Below, piece by piece: positions 10,188-22,708 of a DNA stretch of 64,000 nucleotides. Source of the stretch: Talaromyces rugulosus (Eukaryota > Ascomycota > Eurotiomycetes > Eurotiales > Trichocomaceae). The stretch lies in the NCBI RefSeq assembly GCF_013368755.1, contig NC_049565.1:1550001-1614000 (forward strand), written 5' to 3'. A program made the translations under genes and the position numbers. The notes under the pieces were generated by a model, which searched no databases, was not told the DNA's origin, and was given only the letters and a program-made list of their open reading frames with translations. Each line of letters begins with the position of its first letter. Within the stretch, counting starts at the first letter, position 1.

Positions 10188-11702
10188 GGGGTGCATCTAT
10201 GAATGTAAATTTAATTCTTTCAAGGAATCAAAAGTTCACCAATCAAGCACGGATATCTAGCGGTTGCCGGACACCTAATAGGGCATGGTTTATATGCACC
10301 TTGACGTGGTATTTTCGTACCTAATACTTGTTGACTTAGGCCATGAAACTACTAGTATACTGTCATCTATTACCCTCGTACTCCAATTACTCGAGCTATT
10401 GGTATTCCTCAATTATTTCACCCGCCAAGCTGCCCAATTCTCGACAACATCTGAAAATCCTAATTTCTCTAGCTTTTGGGAAACACGGCGCCTCTAATCA
10501 TGCTATAGAATATCTAAACCAGGCCATCCCATCAAATCTAACCCACTTGAACAGCGAAATTTAGTGTAAATCTATTTTTTTGGAATATACCCAGCTATTT
10601 CTTAATTAATGATGCTAATAGAACTATCAGTTCTATTAAGAAGAATATTTCCTAGTCCTAAATTATAATGATAGAAAATAAGAGACAAATAATCTATTCT
10701 TAGTTTATTATAAGTCTTATAAAGACTATTAGAGTTAAAGATATTTTAGTATAGGATTTAATTAGGTAGTATTCTATTAACTAATTTCTATCAACCCCAC
10801 TAATCACTTCATCTATCCATGTTATTAGGGACTTATAGATATTAACAATACAGAATACACACTCTTATTATACTGTTTTGTTTATTTCTTACCAAATGTT
10901 ATGCAAAGTAAGACCTGGCACTCTACTAAGAACAATCAAATACCAATTACCTAAGAGGTCTGCATAGTAATGGACCTCCAGGGTACTAAAGTCTAGTGGC
11001 TATGGCCGTGTTTCGGGAATTGGAGCGGAGGCGGCGCTGGAAAGAGAGAAAAGAGCCCCATTGCCATCGCTCCATAAAGCCAGGCTGGGAGACGGTTTTT
11101 GTTGGTAACAAAGCAATAGGCTCTCTACAATCAGCCAAGAGTTGTCATTGATCTCGCGTATAGAAGTGTTGATTGGATACATCTTTGATATGATATGTGG
11201 TAGCCCGGAACCGTGGTAGCTCACCAGTCCTCCTCGGGCTAAGCAGAAAGCGGCAATGCAGCGCTCCTTGGCATCTCACATGATTATTCAAATGTTATGT
11301 AAATATTCAATATATAAATATATCAACTAATAAGAATACATTTTGACCAAGATATTCTCCAAGCAGCAGCTTATCAAATGAGAATTCCAGAGTCAGAGAA
11401 GAAAAAAAAAAGTCGACCTAACCCATACAAGAGCCGATGATAAGATATGCGGTTCAAAAACCCTCCTAATGATGTCACCTGGTCAACAAGAAAAAAAGAA
11501 TCATAAGTCATTATCCAAAATCCAACCAAAGAATAGGGCCAAAAAGCTCATATCAAGAGACAACACCAATGCTCAATGTACAAACCGACCCCCGCATAGA
11601 CACATGGTATGGTATAACGCCATCGAAATGAGTTGATAATGCACAGTCCTAGCTGTTTAGTCACAATTCAAAAATGCCGTATCATGATATAAAAATAGTC
11701 GA
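10188..11702. other. Intergenic region with CpG-free AT-rich segment
   Basis: No gene. The core (about 10557-11006) is very AT-rich and has no CG dinucleotide. It includes a hairpin with 10-bp arms at 10616-10638 (TAATAGAACT/AGTTCTATTA). It may be a relic of a repeat-induced-point-mutated element. No transposase remnant is recognisable. Confidence 0.6.
10557..11006. repeat. CpG-free, TA-rich block, possible RIP relic
   Basis: I found no CG dinucleotide in 450 bp, while flanking sequence has many. TA steps dominate, and several small palindromes are present. C-to-T mutation of a former repeat (RIP) would give this. An ordinary AT-rich spacer is the alternative. Confidence 0.45.
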
Positions 11703-14281
11703 TTATATGATATTTGCAATAGTCATGCGTGAACTGGATGGGCTCGAACGTGGAATCGCACTACCGGTGCTTGTCATCGAGTCCGGACTCAGCTTGTGTT
11801 GTGGCTCGATAGGCCGTGGAACAACCGCCGGGACTTCTCTTCGTTCTTGATTGCGTCGATGCAGCTCGTTTGCAAGATAGTCAACCGTACGCTCCACCCA
11901 ATCCCATCCTTCCCAGTCAACATCCCGGTCGGATCCATGCCCGCCATTTTGGGCCGTTAGATTCGGGGATGTTTGCGATGGTATCGCTTCCAGTTTACTC
12001 CCTGTCTCGCTACCTTGCCAAATCCAGCTGCCATCAGTCGTGCCTTGCATATCTCCCGACACATACGCAATAATCTCTTCGTCCTGGTCCAGCGGTTGAC
12101 TGTTGCCGTGTTGCAACCGTTCCAGAAGACACTTTAGGAAAAACGAAACATAACGACCGTGAGAGTTCATAACGACGTGAGAATTTCCAATGGCTTTGCA
12201 TGCTTGTATGCAAACCGATGCAGTCGCAAAATCCTCTCGAAAGATGAGAACAAGCAAGCAACGCCAGATGTGAGTACATAGGAGCGTCGTTGCTGAAGAC
12301 GCAAACAGCGTCTGCCAATCCCCCCGGGTGCTCGTATAGGTTGAAGATGCAGACGACGGATGCATGCAGCGCTGAAGAACTCGAGTCGTATCAATGGCAA
12401 TCGCAAGGCAATGATCAAATGCAGGATACCGGATTTCCGCAGGGCAATGTGGTGAAATGTTATGACGATGCAATATTAGACGCGCGTTCTGTAGGTAAAT
12501 GATTGGTGCGAGAGAGCTAGGGTCGAGATAATGGTCTGATTTAGGGTGGTAATTGATGGGGAACGTAGCGAGACAAGCGTTGAAGTGGCGATCAAATATT
12601 TCGAGAGTGGCCGCACTAATCACTGGCGATTTCAATGTCTTGGTTAGTTGGCCAATGGAGCGCACGACATGGATAATGGCGAGCAGAGGGTTCGTTTGTG
12701 ATCCCTCCGGCACACGGGCGGCTTCTGATATGAACTGCTCGTCAACGGGACACGGGAGATCAACATCACAATCCTGATCATGGATTGAGATGGGTTTGCC
12801 TAATTCCAGAGACAATAACCTGTTCAGGTTAGAAAATCGTACCTTCCAGAGGTTTGAACACAGACAACATACCTATCCCATGCGTAGATTCCCCACCAAA
12901 GCCGTTTCCTCATTTCAGCTTCGACCGCGGGCCAAGGGCCAGATTCCATATGCAGGCCAATGTCCTGGGCGATTCTGACTGCTGTACCGAGCCACACCCA
13001 ACTAGCGGATCTTGAATTCATTTCATAAAAAGCAATGCTGGTGAGGAGAGCCACTCGGGCTTGATCAAGGGTAAAGTCGTCTAACCAGGTATCGGCTACA
13101 GTTTGAGAGGTCAGGAGAAATTCTCGGGTTTCCTTCTCCTTGTTCGGTTCGAGCGTGTGCATAGAACCGCAAGCGAAAACGCCGAACAAGACCGCTGTCC
13201 ACTCCCGCCGTGCCCCTCGTAAGGTCCCAGCCTGGTAGACTTGTTCATAGTCGACCGTAAAGCTCGGCCAGTGAATGATGGGCAACACAGAATGAATACA
13301 GGCGTGAAACTGGCCGAGCAATCGATCAGCAACGGGCTTCGGGGGAAGCACCGGCGCGTTTTCTGCAATGACGTTGGATGAAGCAGCTTGTCGGTATGGT
13401 GGCGGCACTTTGATTATTCCGCGGCCATATTTGCGGATACTAGAGCGTGCTCCAGAGAGGTCCTGAGGCACTGGCGGACGATTCCGTCGGGGAGGTCGAT
13501 AACCAACATCGGGCAGTTTCAAGACCGGCTGCCCGCTGATATCGAAATCAATGTCCATCGCAGTATCCGGTCTCATGACCCCGGAGCGAAGCTGATGTAG
13601 CTGTTGCTTGGTTGAAGTTAATTGCTTTTCCAGATCCTGCACTTGCCTACGAGTGAAAATTAGTTAGTAGTCGTAATACAGAGCAGATGACAAGGCCGTT
13701 GAAAAGTTGGCACGTACTTGATGGAAGACATGCGCCTATTCGTTTCCTTGGTAAACTGGCATCGAACCTTGCGATTCGAGCACTCGGTACAGCTGGATGA
13801 CTCGGAGGCATCGCACTGGACTGGTTAGATGGCGATCGCGGCATGAACAAGAACAAGACAAAGGACTCACCTTGACTTTGCGCTCACGGCAGGCATCACA
13901 GCTAGGGTCTTTTCGCCGCTGGCGATAGGCTCTCTTTTGCTGCGGCTGACCGGGGCCGCCAACAACAGGAAGCAGCGACGGAGCATCAGGCAGCGATCCC
14001 GTTGCGTCGGTCAGGATCGAGGCGCGGTCAGCGGGAGAGCCCGAGGCCGAGTCGTAGGAATGGGCATATGGAGATGAAGTCGGCATGGACATGATCTGGG
14101 AGGGCGGGGGATGGAGCAGATGGGCCATCTGCAGTCCGCTGCCCGGCCTACTTGGCGGCGCAGCAGCCAGAGCAGACGGAGGGGGGAAAGGCCCCTGCGG
14201 CGCCAGAGACGAAGCCATTGACGAGGTGGGCTCGTACACCGGCAGGGTCTGGCTCGACGACTGACGAGGATATGTATTCAT
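11703..14281 (-). CDS. Zn2Cys6 fungal-specific transcription factor
   Basis: Four exons (14281-13871, 13815-13718, 13646-12873, 12819-11703) encode 799 aa. An N-terminal Pro/Ser-rich stretch precedes the Zn2Cys6 cluster with Cys at 128, 131, 138, 145, 148 and 155. Intron 1 cuts the cluster just before Cys138. A heptad coiled coil follows (QVQDLEKQLTSTKQQLHQL), probably for dimerisation. The fungal-specific TF homology domain comes next; it holds MRKRLWWGIYAWDR joined across intron 3 to LLSLELGKP, a diagnostic junction. The C-terminus is Ser/Pro-rich. It should be a nuclear DNA-binding regulator with CGG-type sites. The target pathway is unknown, and I could not match it to a named regulator. 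The 5' flank carries a (GA)n tract. Confidence 0.93.
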
Positions 14282-14432
14282 CGTCGCAAAGCGGGTTAGC
14301 TCACCGGGTTCACCATGTATGTCGAGGTGTAGACGGCGACTCCGGGAGACGGCAACAGAAGCTGCCAACGCCTGCGCCGGTGAAGGATGACAAGCAAGAG
14401 AGCGAGTGAAGGCAACGAGCGAGAGAGAAATG

Positions 14433-14454
14433 AAGAGAGAGAGAGAGAGAGAGA
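14433..14454 (+). repeat. (GA)n microsatellite
   Basis: About 11 GA units lie 150 bp upstream of the Zn2Cys6 gene. On the gene strand this is a CT-rich leader or promoter tract. Confidence 0.85.
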
Positions 14455-14603
14455 TAGAAAGAGAGAGGAGGAAGAAAGAGCAGCAGCAACGAGAGGAGGG
14501 GAGGCAAAATGGCGGGCGGTGAAAGGTGGATGGAGGGAAAGAGCGACGGGCAGGTAGGGCCAGGTCTAGAAGAGGAAGGAACGGGCCAGCATCAATCAAC
14601 CAG

Positions 14604-14627
14604 CAGAACCAGAACCAGAACCAGAAC
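14604..14627 (+). repeat. AACCAG tandem minirepeat
   Basis: Three to four head-to-tail copies of the 6-mer AACCAG. Confidence 0.8.
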
Positions 14628-17604
14628 ACGAACAAGGACAACAATAGGGCAGGCCCGGGTTTGAATACCGACGAGAGCCAGCCAGGATTTTTCTTCCTGA
14701 CTCGGCCACGGGTTCAGGGCGTGGTGATTGGGCGCGTTCTATGGTGGTATCATGTATGGGAATTAATAGCTGGCAGCTGGTAAGCGAGGCGTATTTTTAA
14801 TTATACTCCTCTTACTCTGGACGAGGAGGCGAGTCAGCGGTAACAGGGCCAATACAGCCAGTCAGGGCGTCGAGATGACGTCTCGGCGTACGGAACGGAA
14901 CGGTATGGGTACGGTACGGTAAGCGTACGTGAAGAAACAGAAGAATCTCTCAGCCCTGGGCCGAGCGGGCTACTAGTACTAGTAGTGGTGTCGCCACGGC
15001 ACGGCTACGATCGAAGTTTCACGCTCTCGGTTGGGCCCGGGCAGCTGAAACAAGAAAATAAGCATGGAGGCGGAGGCGGGGAGTGGGTCTGGACGCTGGT
15101 AGTTTAGATGCGATAGAGGACAGTAAAGAATATAATAGTACTTATGTTCAAGTAACATACAGAGTATATACGGAGATATTATTATTATTGAAAACCAATG
15201 ATATGCAAACAACAAAATAACAACAGACCAGAAACAACAAACAAAACCTGTCATCACTCGCGTGCAGCCAATAGGAGCCTGCCGTCAACACAGCCACAAA
15301 CCGGTGGGTCACTAGGAAATCTCCCGACTTGCGTTGCTTTTTCGGTACAATCCTTTTACTACTTTACAGGGTATACTTTACGGGGTATGTTGTTATTATC
15401 ATACTATCAGCGCGCATACTTGAAATACAGAGTACGTATGTCCACGTTGACTAGGTAAATTACGCATCTCGGCGACCAAGCACGGAGTACATGAATTATT
15501 GATAGTCCCGGAGAAGGGGGACTATTAATTAGCATACATATGGACAGCCAATCGCTACCGCACACATGCATCAGCAAGGAATCGTTGATCATGCCCATCC
15601 TTTCCTCGCAAGGGGAGCCCCATGTCTGCGATCTGCACGCAATTGCCAATTCGCCGCCGACGGATCATTCCAGGGACTCTTCATTCCACATCTTCCAGTT
15701 TTGTCCGTCCAATCTATCACTGTCGGTATCGGTGATGAATGGTAACTGTAGTATGTTATAAGTATAAAAAGTAATTAAGTATCATAATGATATGCTCAAA
15801 CTCTAATTAAGCAAGGCGCGTGGATGTGGGCCTGTCCTGTCCGGCCCGATCACCGTGACACAAGATGGCGAACGGTAAGAAACCTTGCGCTTAGAAGGAT
15901 AATAATAATGACCAGGAGTCGGTGTGGTGATAATATGATCATTGATGATAAAGTGAAAAAAAGCACCTGAAACGCCCGTCTCAAACAAGCCGGGGGAAAA
16001 AGCCACGAGGCCGGCGATTCCCCTTCCGGACTAGCGGATTACCTATTCGGGCTAGCAGTTTGGCCCGAGCATCCGAGGGCGGAAGTAGGCTCCGCCGCCA
16101 ATCATCAGCCGAGGCATGATTTTATTACATAGTACTGTACTCTGTACTCGGAAGTGATACATACCCCGTGCCTACTCACAAATACGGGGTGTTCAGAGGT
16201 CTGTTGCAAAAAAAAATGAAAGCCAGATCTGGAGAACCATCAGGGATCTTCCGTCTTCTGCACGGCTCGTTGCCGACGAGAGACCATCACCCGCTTTGGT
16301 CATAGCGCCCGCATGTTCCTTCCCGTGTCTGTCACGTATTGTAAATTCCGTAATTTATTACACCAAGCATTCTTACTACCACTCGCCCATTCATTCATTT
16401 ATTTTTCATTAATTTTAAGTTATTCTGTACAATGTATACTTTTATATCTCCTCTAGAATAAAATAATTCGCAATCAAGCAAAACAGGCACGTTATCCAGC
16501 GGGCGGTTTGGCCCCTCGTGATATCCCGTGATATCAAGCCGCCAACCAAGCTAATCAATAAGCCCGCCTCCGGCTCTGGTTAGCCGTAACTTTTAGGCAT
16601 GGACACCCGAGCAAAACTCGTGGTTCGGCGCCAACCGATTGACGGTCGACTAGTTAACGGTAGGCTCGCCGCCTTTCTTGGCTTCAGACCTAAAGGTCAC
16701 GGTACCCGAGCCCTTATCTGTATGACAGAATACAAAGCCTTACGTGATATTATCATAGACCCTGTACGGTGTATCTAGATGCCATTTGCATTCATATAAT
16801 CACCACCCGACTTGGGCCACGTGCCGTCGGCATTCGACTACCACCCCGAGTCCAATTCCCTCTTCCGATTCCGGGTACCGACTAATACTAATGCCAATAC
16901 CAATCAGCCGATTGGCACGTACCAAGTACTACTAACTACAAGTCAATAATGCACTCCGTAAAAGCGTAAACTAGGTGTTGAAATTTGACAGCACATGCAA
17001 GAATTGGTGCATAGTTCGGCCCAATGTGACCGTGGCCCGCCCCACTTTGGTGTCACTCTGGCGAGCCGCTTGTGAGTCGACAATAGGACAAAGTTGTATA
17101 TGAAATTTTAATATTAAGAGTTCTCGCTTCGAGCTATAAGCATCATTTTCTCCATACATGCACCATTACTGACCATACATATGCCAATGTAGGCTAACCA
17201 TGCCGTTCTCGTATTCTCACGTCGTATTGTTCTTTCTTGTCGAAAAGTTTAATACTAATCTGCTGATGTGATTTATTCCCAGTTTGGCGATCGATTCTTC
17301 TCACCCCCAATCATGCCAACCCGGGCAGCCCGGGCATTCCCTGGTCTTGCTTGCATCTGCCTATATTATTGCATGAATTATGGACCGGGGGGTGGTTCAT
17401 TCTATTTTGATGACCTATCATAAAACCCACTCCGAAAGGGAAATACATTTTTTTTTCCAACTTTCAATCATATTTCCCTCTCGTTTAAAGTTCGGCCCTC
17501 CTTTTTCGGACCCCGCAAACTCTGCATCAATGCATTCTGATTTGCGTTTGGGCCAGCGGGTACAAGCTTTTCTTTTTTTGACCTCGGTTGATTTTCTTAC
17601 CGCT

Positions 17605-17629
17605 ATACTCCGTATGGGGTACGGAGTAT
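17605..17629. repeat. Perfect inverted repeat ATACTCCGTA/TACGGAGTAT
   Basis: Two 10-bp arms are perfectly complementary around a TGGGG loop. Partial copies of the same motif occur elsewhere in this spacer. Function unknown. Confidence 0.7.
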
Positions 17630-18252
17630 TAACCTTAGTTTATCCCGGAAGGCATGAATATTGATTTTTTTTTTTTAAAGTACATGTATGTAGAGAGGGC
17701 TTGCTTACATATCCAACTTTGAAGATAGAATTAGTGATTACATTAATATGCACTGGGCTATTGGCTAAACCGCCCCCAGGAGAAAGATGAAATTTTTTTT
17801 GTTACCTCTGTACCCTGTAAAATAAATCCCGACTAGCGTCCAGCACTGCCTCAATGTCTCCATCTCGGTCCACGTTTTGGATCTGAAACGAGAGTCCATC
17901 CAACCGAGCCCGACCGAAGGGGAAGGTCAACACTTTTTTTCTTCCCCTGTTAATAACCTAATAATAATACTCCTGAACCGCAACGGCGCAAACACTGGAC
18001 CCTGGAAACACGGTGGCCAATCACGTCCCTGCTTCTACTCAGTTCTGGATCCGGTATAGTGCGGGTAGACAGACCAATCAGGACCCCGGATAATCTCTCC
18101 GCCGTCACCTGACAGCTCCGCATTGCCAGGAAGGGAAAAGCAGCCGAATGTGCCGAGCCTTCCCCGTGCATATACATTGATACAATTTACATCCAATTTA
18201 TACTCTATTCTTTATTTATAATTATTATTCCTGTACAAATTAACCTCGTAAT

Positions 18253-20151
18253 CTAAATCTTCGAAACTCGTGGAAGCACAGTCCGCAACGCCCGCGGCGA
18301 CAGCCCAACAGCATCTCCCCGGCCATCCACCTCAAACAAAAACTCATCTACCCCGACATTCCCATACACCTGCGAGTCTACCTGAAACCAAGTCGTGCAC
18401 GGAACATCGCTCGACGACGACATATTCTCAAGCTGCTGGATTATGGCAATGAATGAAACCTGCCCCGAACTCTCCAATCCCGTAGGATACAGTCGCACAG
18501 ACGGCGTTGACGTATAGCCCGTGAGCGCCTCGATAGTGGCAATCATATCAACCGAGTCATTGACCCAGTCTTCAACCCTGAGTCCCGGGCCGCCATCAGT
18601 TGTGATGCTGATTGAAGAATTGGGTTTGTTGTTGCTGCCATGGTGTGCATAAGTACCGGTGAACCGCACAACTGCTTCCTCCTTGGCCGCTGCATCCAAC
18701 GCCGGCACCAGCATTTCCATCATCGCCTGCGTGAGCGTCTGCACTACAGCCGTGGTGTCGTTCCCAGCAGCAATAATTGTGAAACCCACCCCATGGTCTG
18801 GGGAGAGTGCCGTCATGCTCGAGTAGCTGCCCAGGTCGCCTGACTTGGTATACACGTCGACCGCGCGCGAGGTAGGAATGGTGTAGATCTCCCAGGGCGC
18901 CCCAACGGACGCGGTCAGCGAGCCCGTATGCGTTGCCGGCTTCATCCATCTTCGCGTCATTGCCGGTGAGAGTAGGGTACTGTTGAGAACGGCTCGGCCG
19001 AGTTTTACCATATCCTTGGTTGATGCGTAGAGGCCACCGGCACTGTACATGTTGTTTTTTAGCAATGGAGCTACCAGAGCTATCAGAGAAAGAGAAAGAA
19101 AGAGCTTACGGTGCTTCGTCGCCAGTATTTAGTGCCCAATAGCTGGTGATAGCGTCCCATGGAATAATACCGTACTTGTCCGCTGGAGCCGTGCTTGTGA
19201 GATGTTCCAAACCAAGAGGTTTGACGAGGTCCCTGCTGAGCAACGTGTCGTAGGTCTCGTTGGTCATCGCCTCCAAGGCATAAGCGAGAATCTGAAAGTT
19301 GGCGTTGGAGTAGCTGGGCGCATATGCCGTGGGGAAAGTTGGGTGTGCCTGCAGAATACCTTGTAGGTACTCTTTACGTTTACGTTAGTTTTGATGTTAT
19401 GAACCTGTTTCAGGACAAGATACTTACGGGTTCTGTTACAAGCACCTGCCGCAAGAGTACCACATGGGGGGACTTCTGAGACCTGAGGGAAGCCATCTTG
19501 CGTGAGGTCAAGCCCCAGGGTGATGAGATCTCCGAATGCATCTATCCAAATGTTCACATAAGCCTTTGAAAAAATAAAACCCGAAAAATGAAACCTACAG
19601 TCGCGGGCGATCCCCGATAGCTGACTTGCCAACTCAAAAAGCGTCACTTCGCTCCAATCCAGATGGTTAATCCTATTGAAATCATCGCCAATCTCTCTGG
19701 CCGCGTCTGCAAGCTCAGGCACCCATTTCACAACACGGTCAGACAGGATTGCATCGCCCTTTTCAATCAATAGTAAAAGCACAGTCCATAGTTTAGAGGC
19801 ACTGCCGATTCGGAAAACGGTATCTTCATCGACTTCGGTCACACCAGTCGTGGCATTCTTGGTCAATGGAGAGGTATAATAGTACTCAAACTCGGGTTCA
19901 GTGTTGCTTGTCGACCAGATCTGCACCGAAAGCGAGGTTGTGTTGCTGACGTAGGTGGAACCCAGAAGAGACGAGTTTCCGGAAATAATCGCGTCGAGAG
20001 AAAGAGATATGTTGTGCTTAACTGTCTGAAACGCTGTGTCGTTGCAGAGGGTCTTTGGGGAAGGGTATACTGCACCTAAAAAGGGGCAGTAGTTGAGGGA
20101 CGTCGCACCAGCGACACAGAAAAAGGGGACAAGTGTATAGATTGACTTCAT
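18253..20151 (-). CDS. Secreted beta-lactamase-like serine hydrolase
   Basis: Four exons (20151-19599, 19541-19428, 19371-19110, 19042-18253) encode 572 aa. The first residues MKSIYTLVPFFCVAGATS are a signal peptide, and many N-x-S/T sites point to secretion. The class C beta-lactamase/penicillin-binding fold is shown by the SxxK nucleophile motif SASK at 117-120 and a YxN motif (YSNANF) near 243. Both are embedded in typical context (DTVFRIGSASK; AYAPSYSNANFQILAYALE). The GGLYAS segment fits the region just after the omega loop. Such fungal proteins are serine esterases or peptidases of unknown substrate; beta-lactam hydrolysis should not be assumed. Introns are 57, 56 and 67 bp. There is no secondary-metabolism neighbour on either side. 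Confidence 0.9.
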
Positions 20152-21394
20152 TTTGTTGTTGTCTGTTTTAAAACGCTTCAATGATATTTCAATGTTAATA
20201 AGTGAAAAGTCCTGGCAGCGATTTCTCTCTGGTTTTATAGTACAATCATCGTGGGACCTCCACGAGGCAGCATTATTCCAGATGACAAGTTTAATTAAGC
20301 AGCCTGTCAAGCGTCCCAAATGCTAAAATAAACATCCAACTAGTCTCTTTATTTTTCCCGACATGTTCAATCAGCGTTCAGTATTCGAGGCTGAATCCTG
20401 GACTGTGCACACACTACTGGGTGGCTAGTTAGGGCTGTCCTTCGCGGGCCGTGATTGGCTGTGTCGTGATAAATCTGATTGCTGCGCGCTATTTATGGAA
20501 ATCTTATATTTCGTATACCTTAGTCTAATTAGTCTATTTAACGCTGACCCGCGAAATCATCATTAGTTTTTAACTATGTTATTGTTGATTATTTGGGGAA
20601 TATGGATATTTCAGCTCATAATAAATGACTTTGGACAATCCTATCCTACGTCAACCAACCAACTACTAACCCTAGGTATTTGGACCCCATATTATTTTAC
20701 TTTTGTTATATTGTCTGGTGATTCATCAGGTTCTGAATTTGTCATCTAAACCTGCAGGATGTAGCTTATTGTTATAATACCTTTATCACCGAGTAAACAA
20801 GTTGTTCCTATTCAACTAAAACAGCCTAATGAATAACAACGCCTAATTTCTTTCAACTGGTGTATTTGTGTTATTTTTCCTGCACCGAGCCCAATGTATT
20901 GATCAAGATCAATACAGCTGGTATAGGACGACTCTGTAAAGACCATTTGAAACAATCAATTATGCAGCTAAGATAAAACAATTCTACCCCTAGCGTCAGT
21001 CAAGTACGTACCGAATGCGATGTCCGATGCAAGTCACATTCCAGAGAAGCTAGGGATCGGCGATCTACAGTGCATGCATGATTGGAATCTCCACTCATGT
21101 CATGTCTTTGTTTGAATTATCGCATACAAAGAGACTTGTGGCGTGGCTCTTTTAACTGTCTGCAAGTTTATAGCATCTACCATTCTGAACAGGGCACTGA
21201 CAATGAATACTACTTGTCCAGTATTGATGTAAAAAAACGTTTCAATAATTTGAACCAATACATTAAAACATTTTCAATATACTCCGAAGAGTACATGAAG
21301 GGAAGGAATACGACTCGTTATATGCAACAAACTCCGAATTCATTTAACCATACCCAAGCCCCGCTATGTACAGATTAAAATAGTTCAGTCTCAA
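20152..21394. other. AT-rich intergenic region
   Basis: Promoter side of the beta-lactamase-like gene and 3' flank of the PAC4 gene. It is AT-rich, and no coding potential is recognised. Confidence 0.7.
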
Positions 21395-21972
21395 CTACTC
21401 CCTACTGTCCCATCGTTTCATGATCGTATCAATCATTTTGGAAAACCCCTCCATCTCTTCCTCGACGGTTGCACCCGTGACGACAGGATCAATATTGCAT
21501 CCGACATAGACGGGCACGTTCATCCTGCGAGCAAGAATCTTGGCAGCCCTTGTGGCGTAATCAATGCTGCCTGGGGATGTGTAAAGTGTTGTAGAGATTG
21601 TTGAGCGGGAATTTGTGCGCTGAAATAGTTTGTTAGCTATGGCTATATACAATGGCGTGCATAGAAAATATATGAAGATAGAAGTCTTTAGATGTCATTA
21701 GGACCATCCCAAGGTCCAAAAATTGAAAAGCAAGGGCAACCCACATCAGGCATGGCATAAACAAAACTACCCATTGGCTTCACTGTTGAGCCTGCATCTC
21801 CAGCATTCGTGGTCGAGAGAAACACCATGGTTGACGTAGCCATGGCGGTCAGATGGACGTGCACATTCGTGTGCGGGGTCCTAGGCAACGGAAACGAAAT
21901 CTCAATCGGCTTTACCGACGGCGAAGCCGGTTCTAGGAGAGAGGCAATAGTCGCTGGGGCTTCAGTTTCCAT
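21395..21972 (-). CDS. Proteasome assembly chaperone 4 (PAC4/Poc4-type)
   Basis: Two exons (21972-21745, 21619-21395), joined in phase 0 over a 125-bp intron with a GTGGGT donor, give 150 aa. The pattern IEISFPLPRTPHTNVHVHLTAM..MVFLSTTNA, then GSFVYAMPD and ARRMNVPVYVGCNIDP, matches the small chaperone family that helps the 20S proteasome alpha ring assemble with its PAC3 partner. It is expected to be cytosolic. The start is the first in-frame ATG, at METEAPATI; the upstream open frame has only a TTG. It shares a 320-bp divergent promoter with the gene at 22293. The family is clear despite low sequence conservation. Confidence 0.85.
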
Positions 21973-22292
21973 ATTGGCTGGGCTTGTTTTTGGTGGGGAG
22001 AGACTGAAGGGTGAAGAATCATCCCCACAGGCACACAGCGAGCGAGCGATACTCAAGCGGCTGCGATATAGATACTAACCGCTTTGGGACTAGTCTACGT
22101 TAAGCTTTCCAAGATATCTGCCTCGATTATTACTGAGAAGTCCTCATCACTAAATTACCCCGAAGAAAGAGAAAAAATACTGCTATGTCAAAATTAATTA
22201 TCATTTTTTTGGTGGAAAGCACCTATCCAAATATAGTTGACGCATTCTGCTCTTTTTCAAGTTGTTAACCTCTGCCGAATATCAACCTCACA
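21973..22292. other. Short divergent promoter
   Basis: 320 bp between the PAC4-like gene and the gamma-glutamylcyclotransferase-like gene. No distinct motif noticed. Confidence 0.6.
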
Positions 22293-22708
22293 ATGAGTCA
22301 TCCAGAGGATGAAATCACACCACACCACCCTGCCTTCCAAAAGGAATATTATTTCTTCTACGGAACCCTTATGGACTGCTCCTGTCTTTCAAAGGTTTTG
22401 AAGAGGCCTCATCGACTCGAGCTTCAACCTGCAAAGCTAGTTGGCTGGGCCTGTAAGATGTGGGGCGATTATCCTGCTTTTGTGACAGCATCCTCAGAAA
22501 ATAGTAATACTAATAGCGTGCACGGCGTGGCAGGCGAAATCCAAACAATCGCGGAACAAGATTGTCTTATCAAGTATGAGACTACTGCTTATAGAATCGA
22601 AGATTGTTGGATTGAGTTTGAGCGAGGTCCATCAGTAAGAGGGAAACTTTCGTCTGGGATGGCGACCTAGAATATCTACACGAAGTTATTTTTGACTTGA
22701 GACACTAG
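22293..22708 (+). pseudogene. Gamma-glutamylcyclotransferase (AIG2-like) family gene with apparent frameshift
   Basis: The first ATG opens a 125-aa frame that stops at 22670. Residues 19-27 (EYYFFYGTL) carry the YFxYGTL nucleotide/glutamyl-binding signature of the AIG2/GGCT fold. VHGVAGEI and YETTAYRI are the next two conserved strands. After VRGK (about 22650) the frame drifts into SSGMAT and stops. The +1 frame continues with FVWDGDLEYLHEVIFDLR to a stop at 22706-22708, which is the ending expected of the family. The break sits in a GGGAAAC run, so a one-base deletion or a sequencing error explains it. If real, the last beta strand is lost and the protein may be inactive. Confidence 0.75.

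Larger units (their letters stand above)
14282..18252. other. Large gene-free intergenic region (about 4 kb)
   Basis: No gene is supported; the ORFs are short and low-complexity. It contains a (GA)n tract at 14433-14454, an AACCAG minirepeat at 14604-14627, and an ACGGA/TACGG-rich patch at 14889-14926. TACGGAGTA-type palindromes recur (15482, 16952, 17605-17629), and CGTGATATC is doubled near 16518. The proximal 500 bp are likely the promoter and 5' leader of the Zn2Cys6 gene at 11703-14281. Confidence 0.65.
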
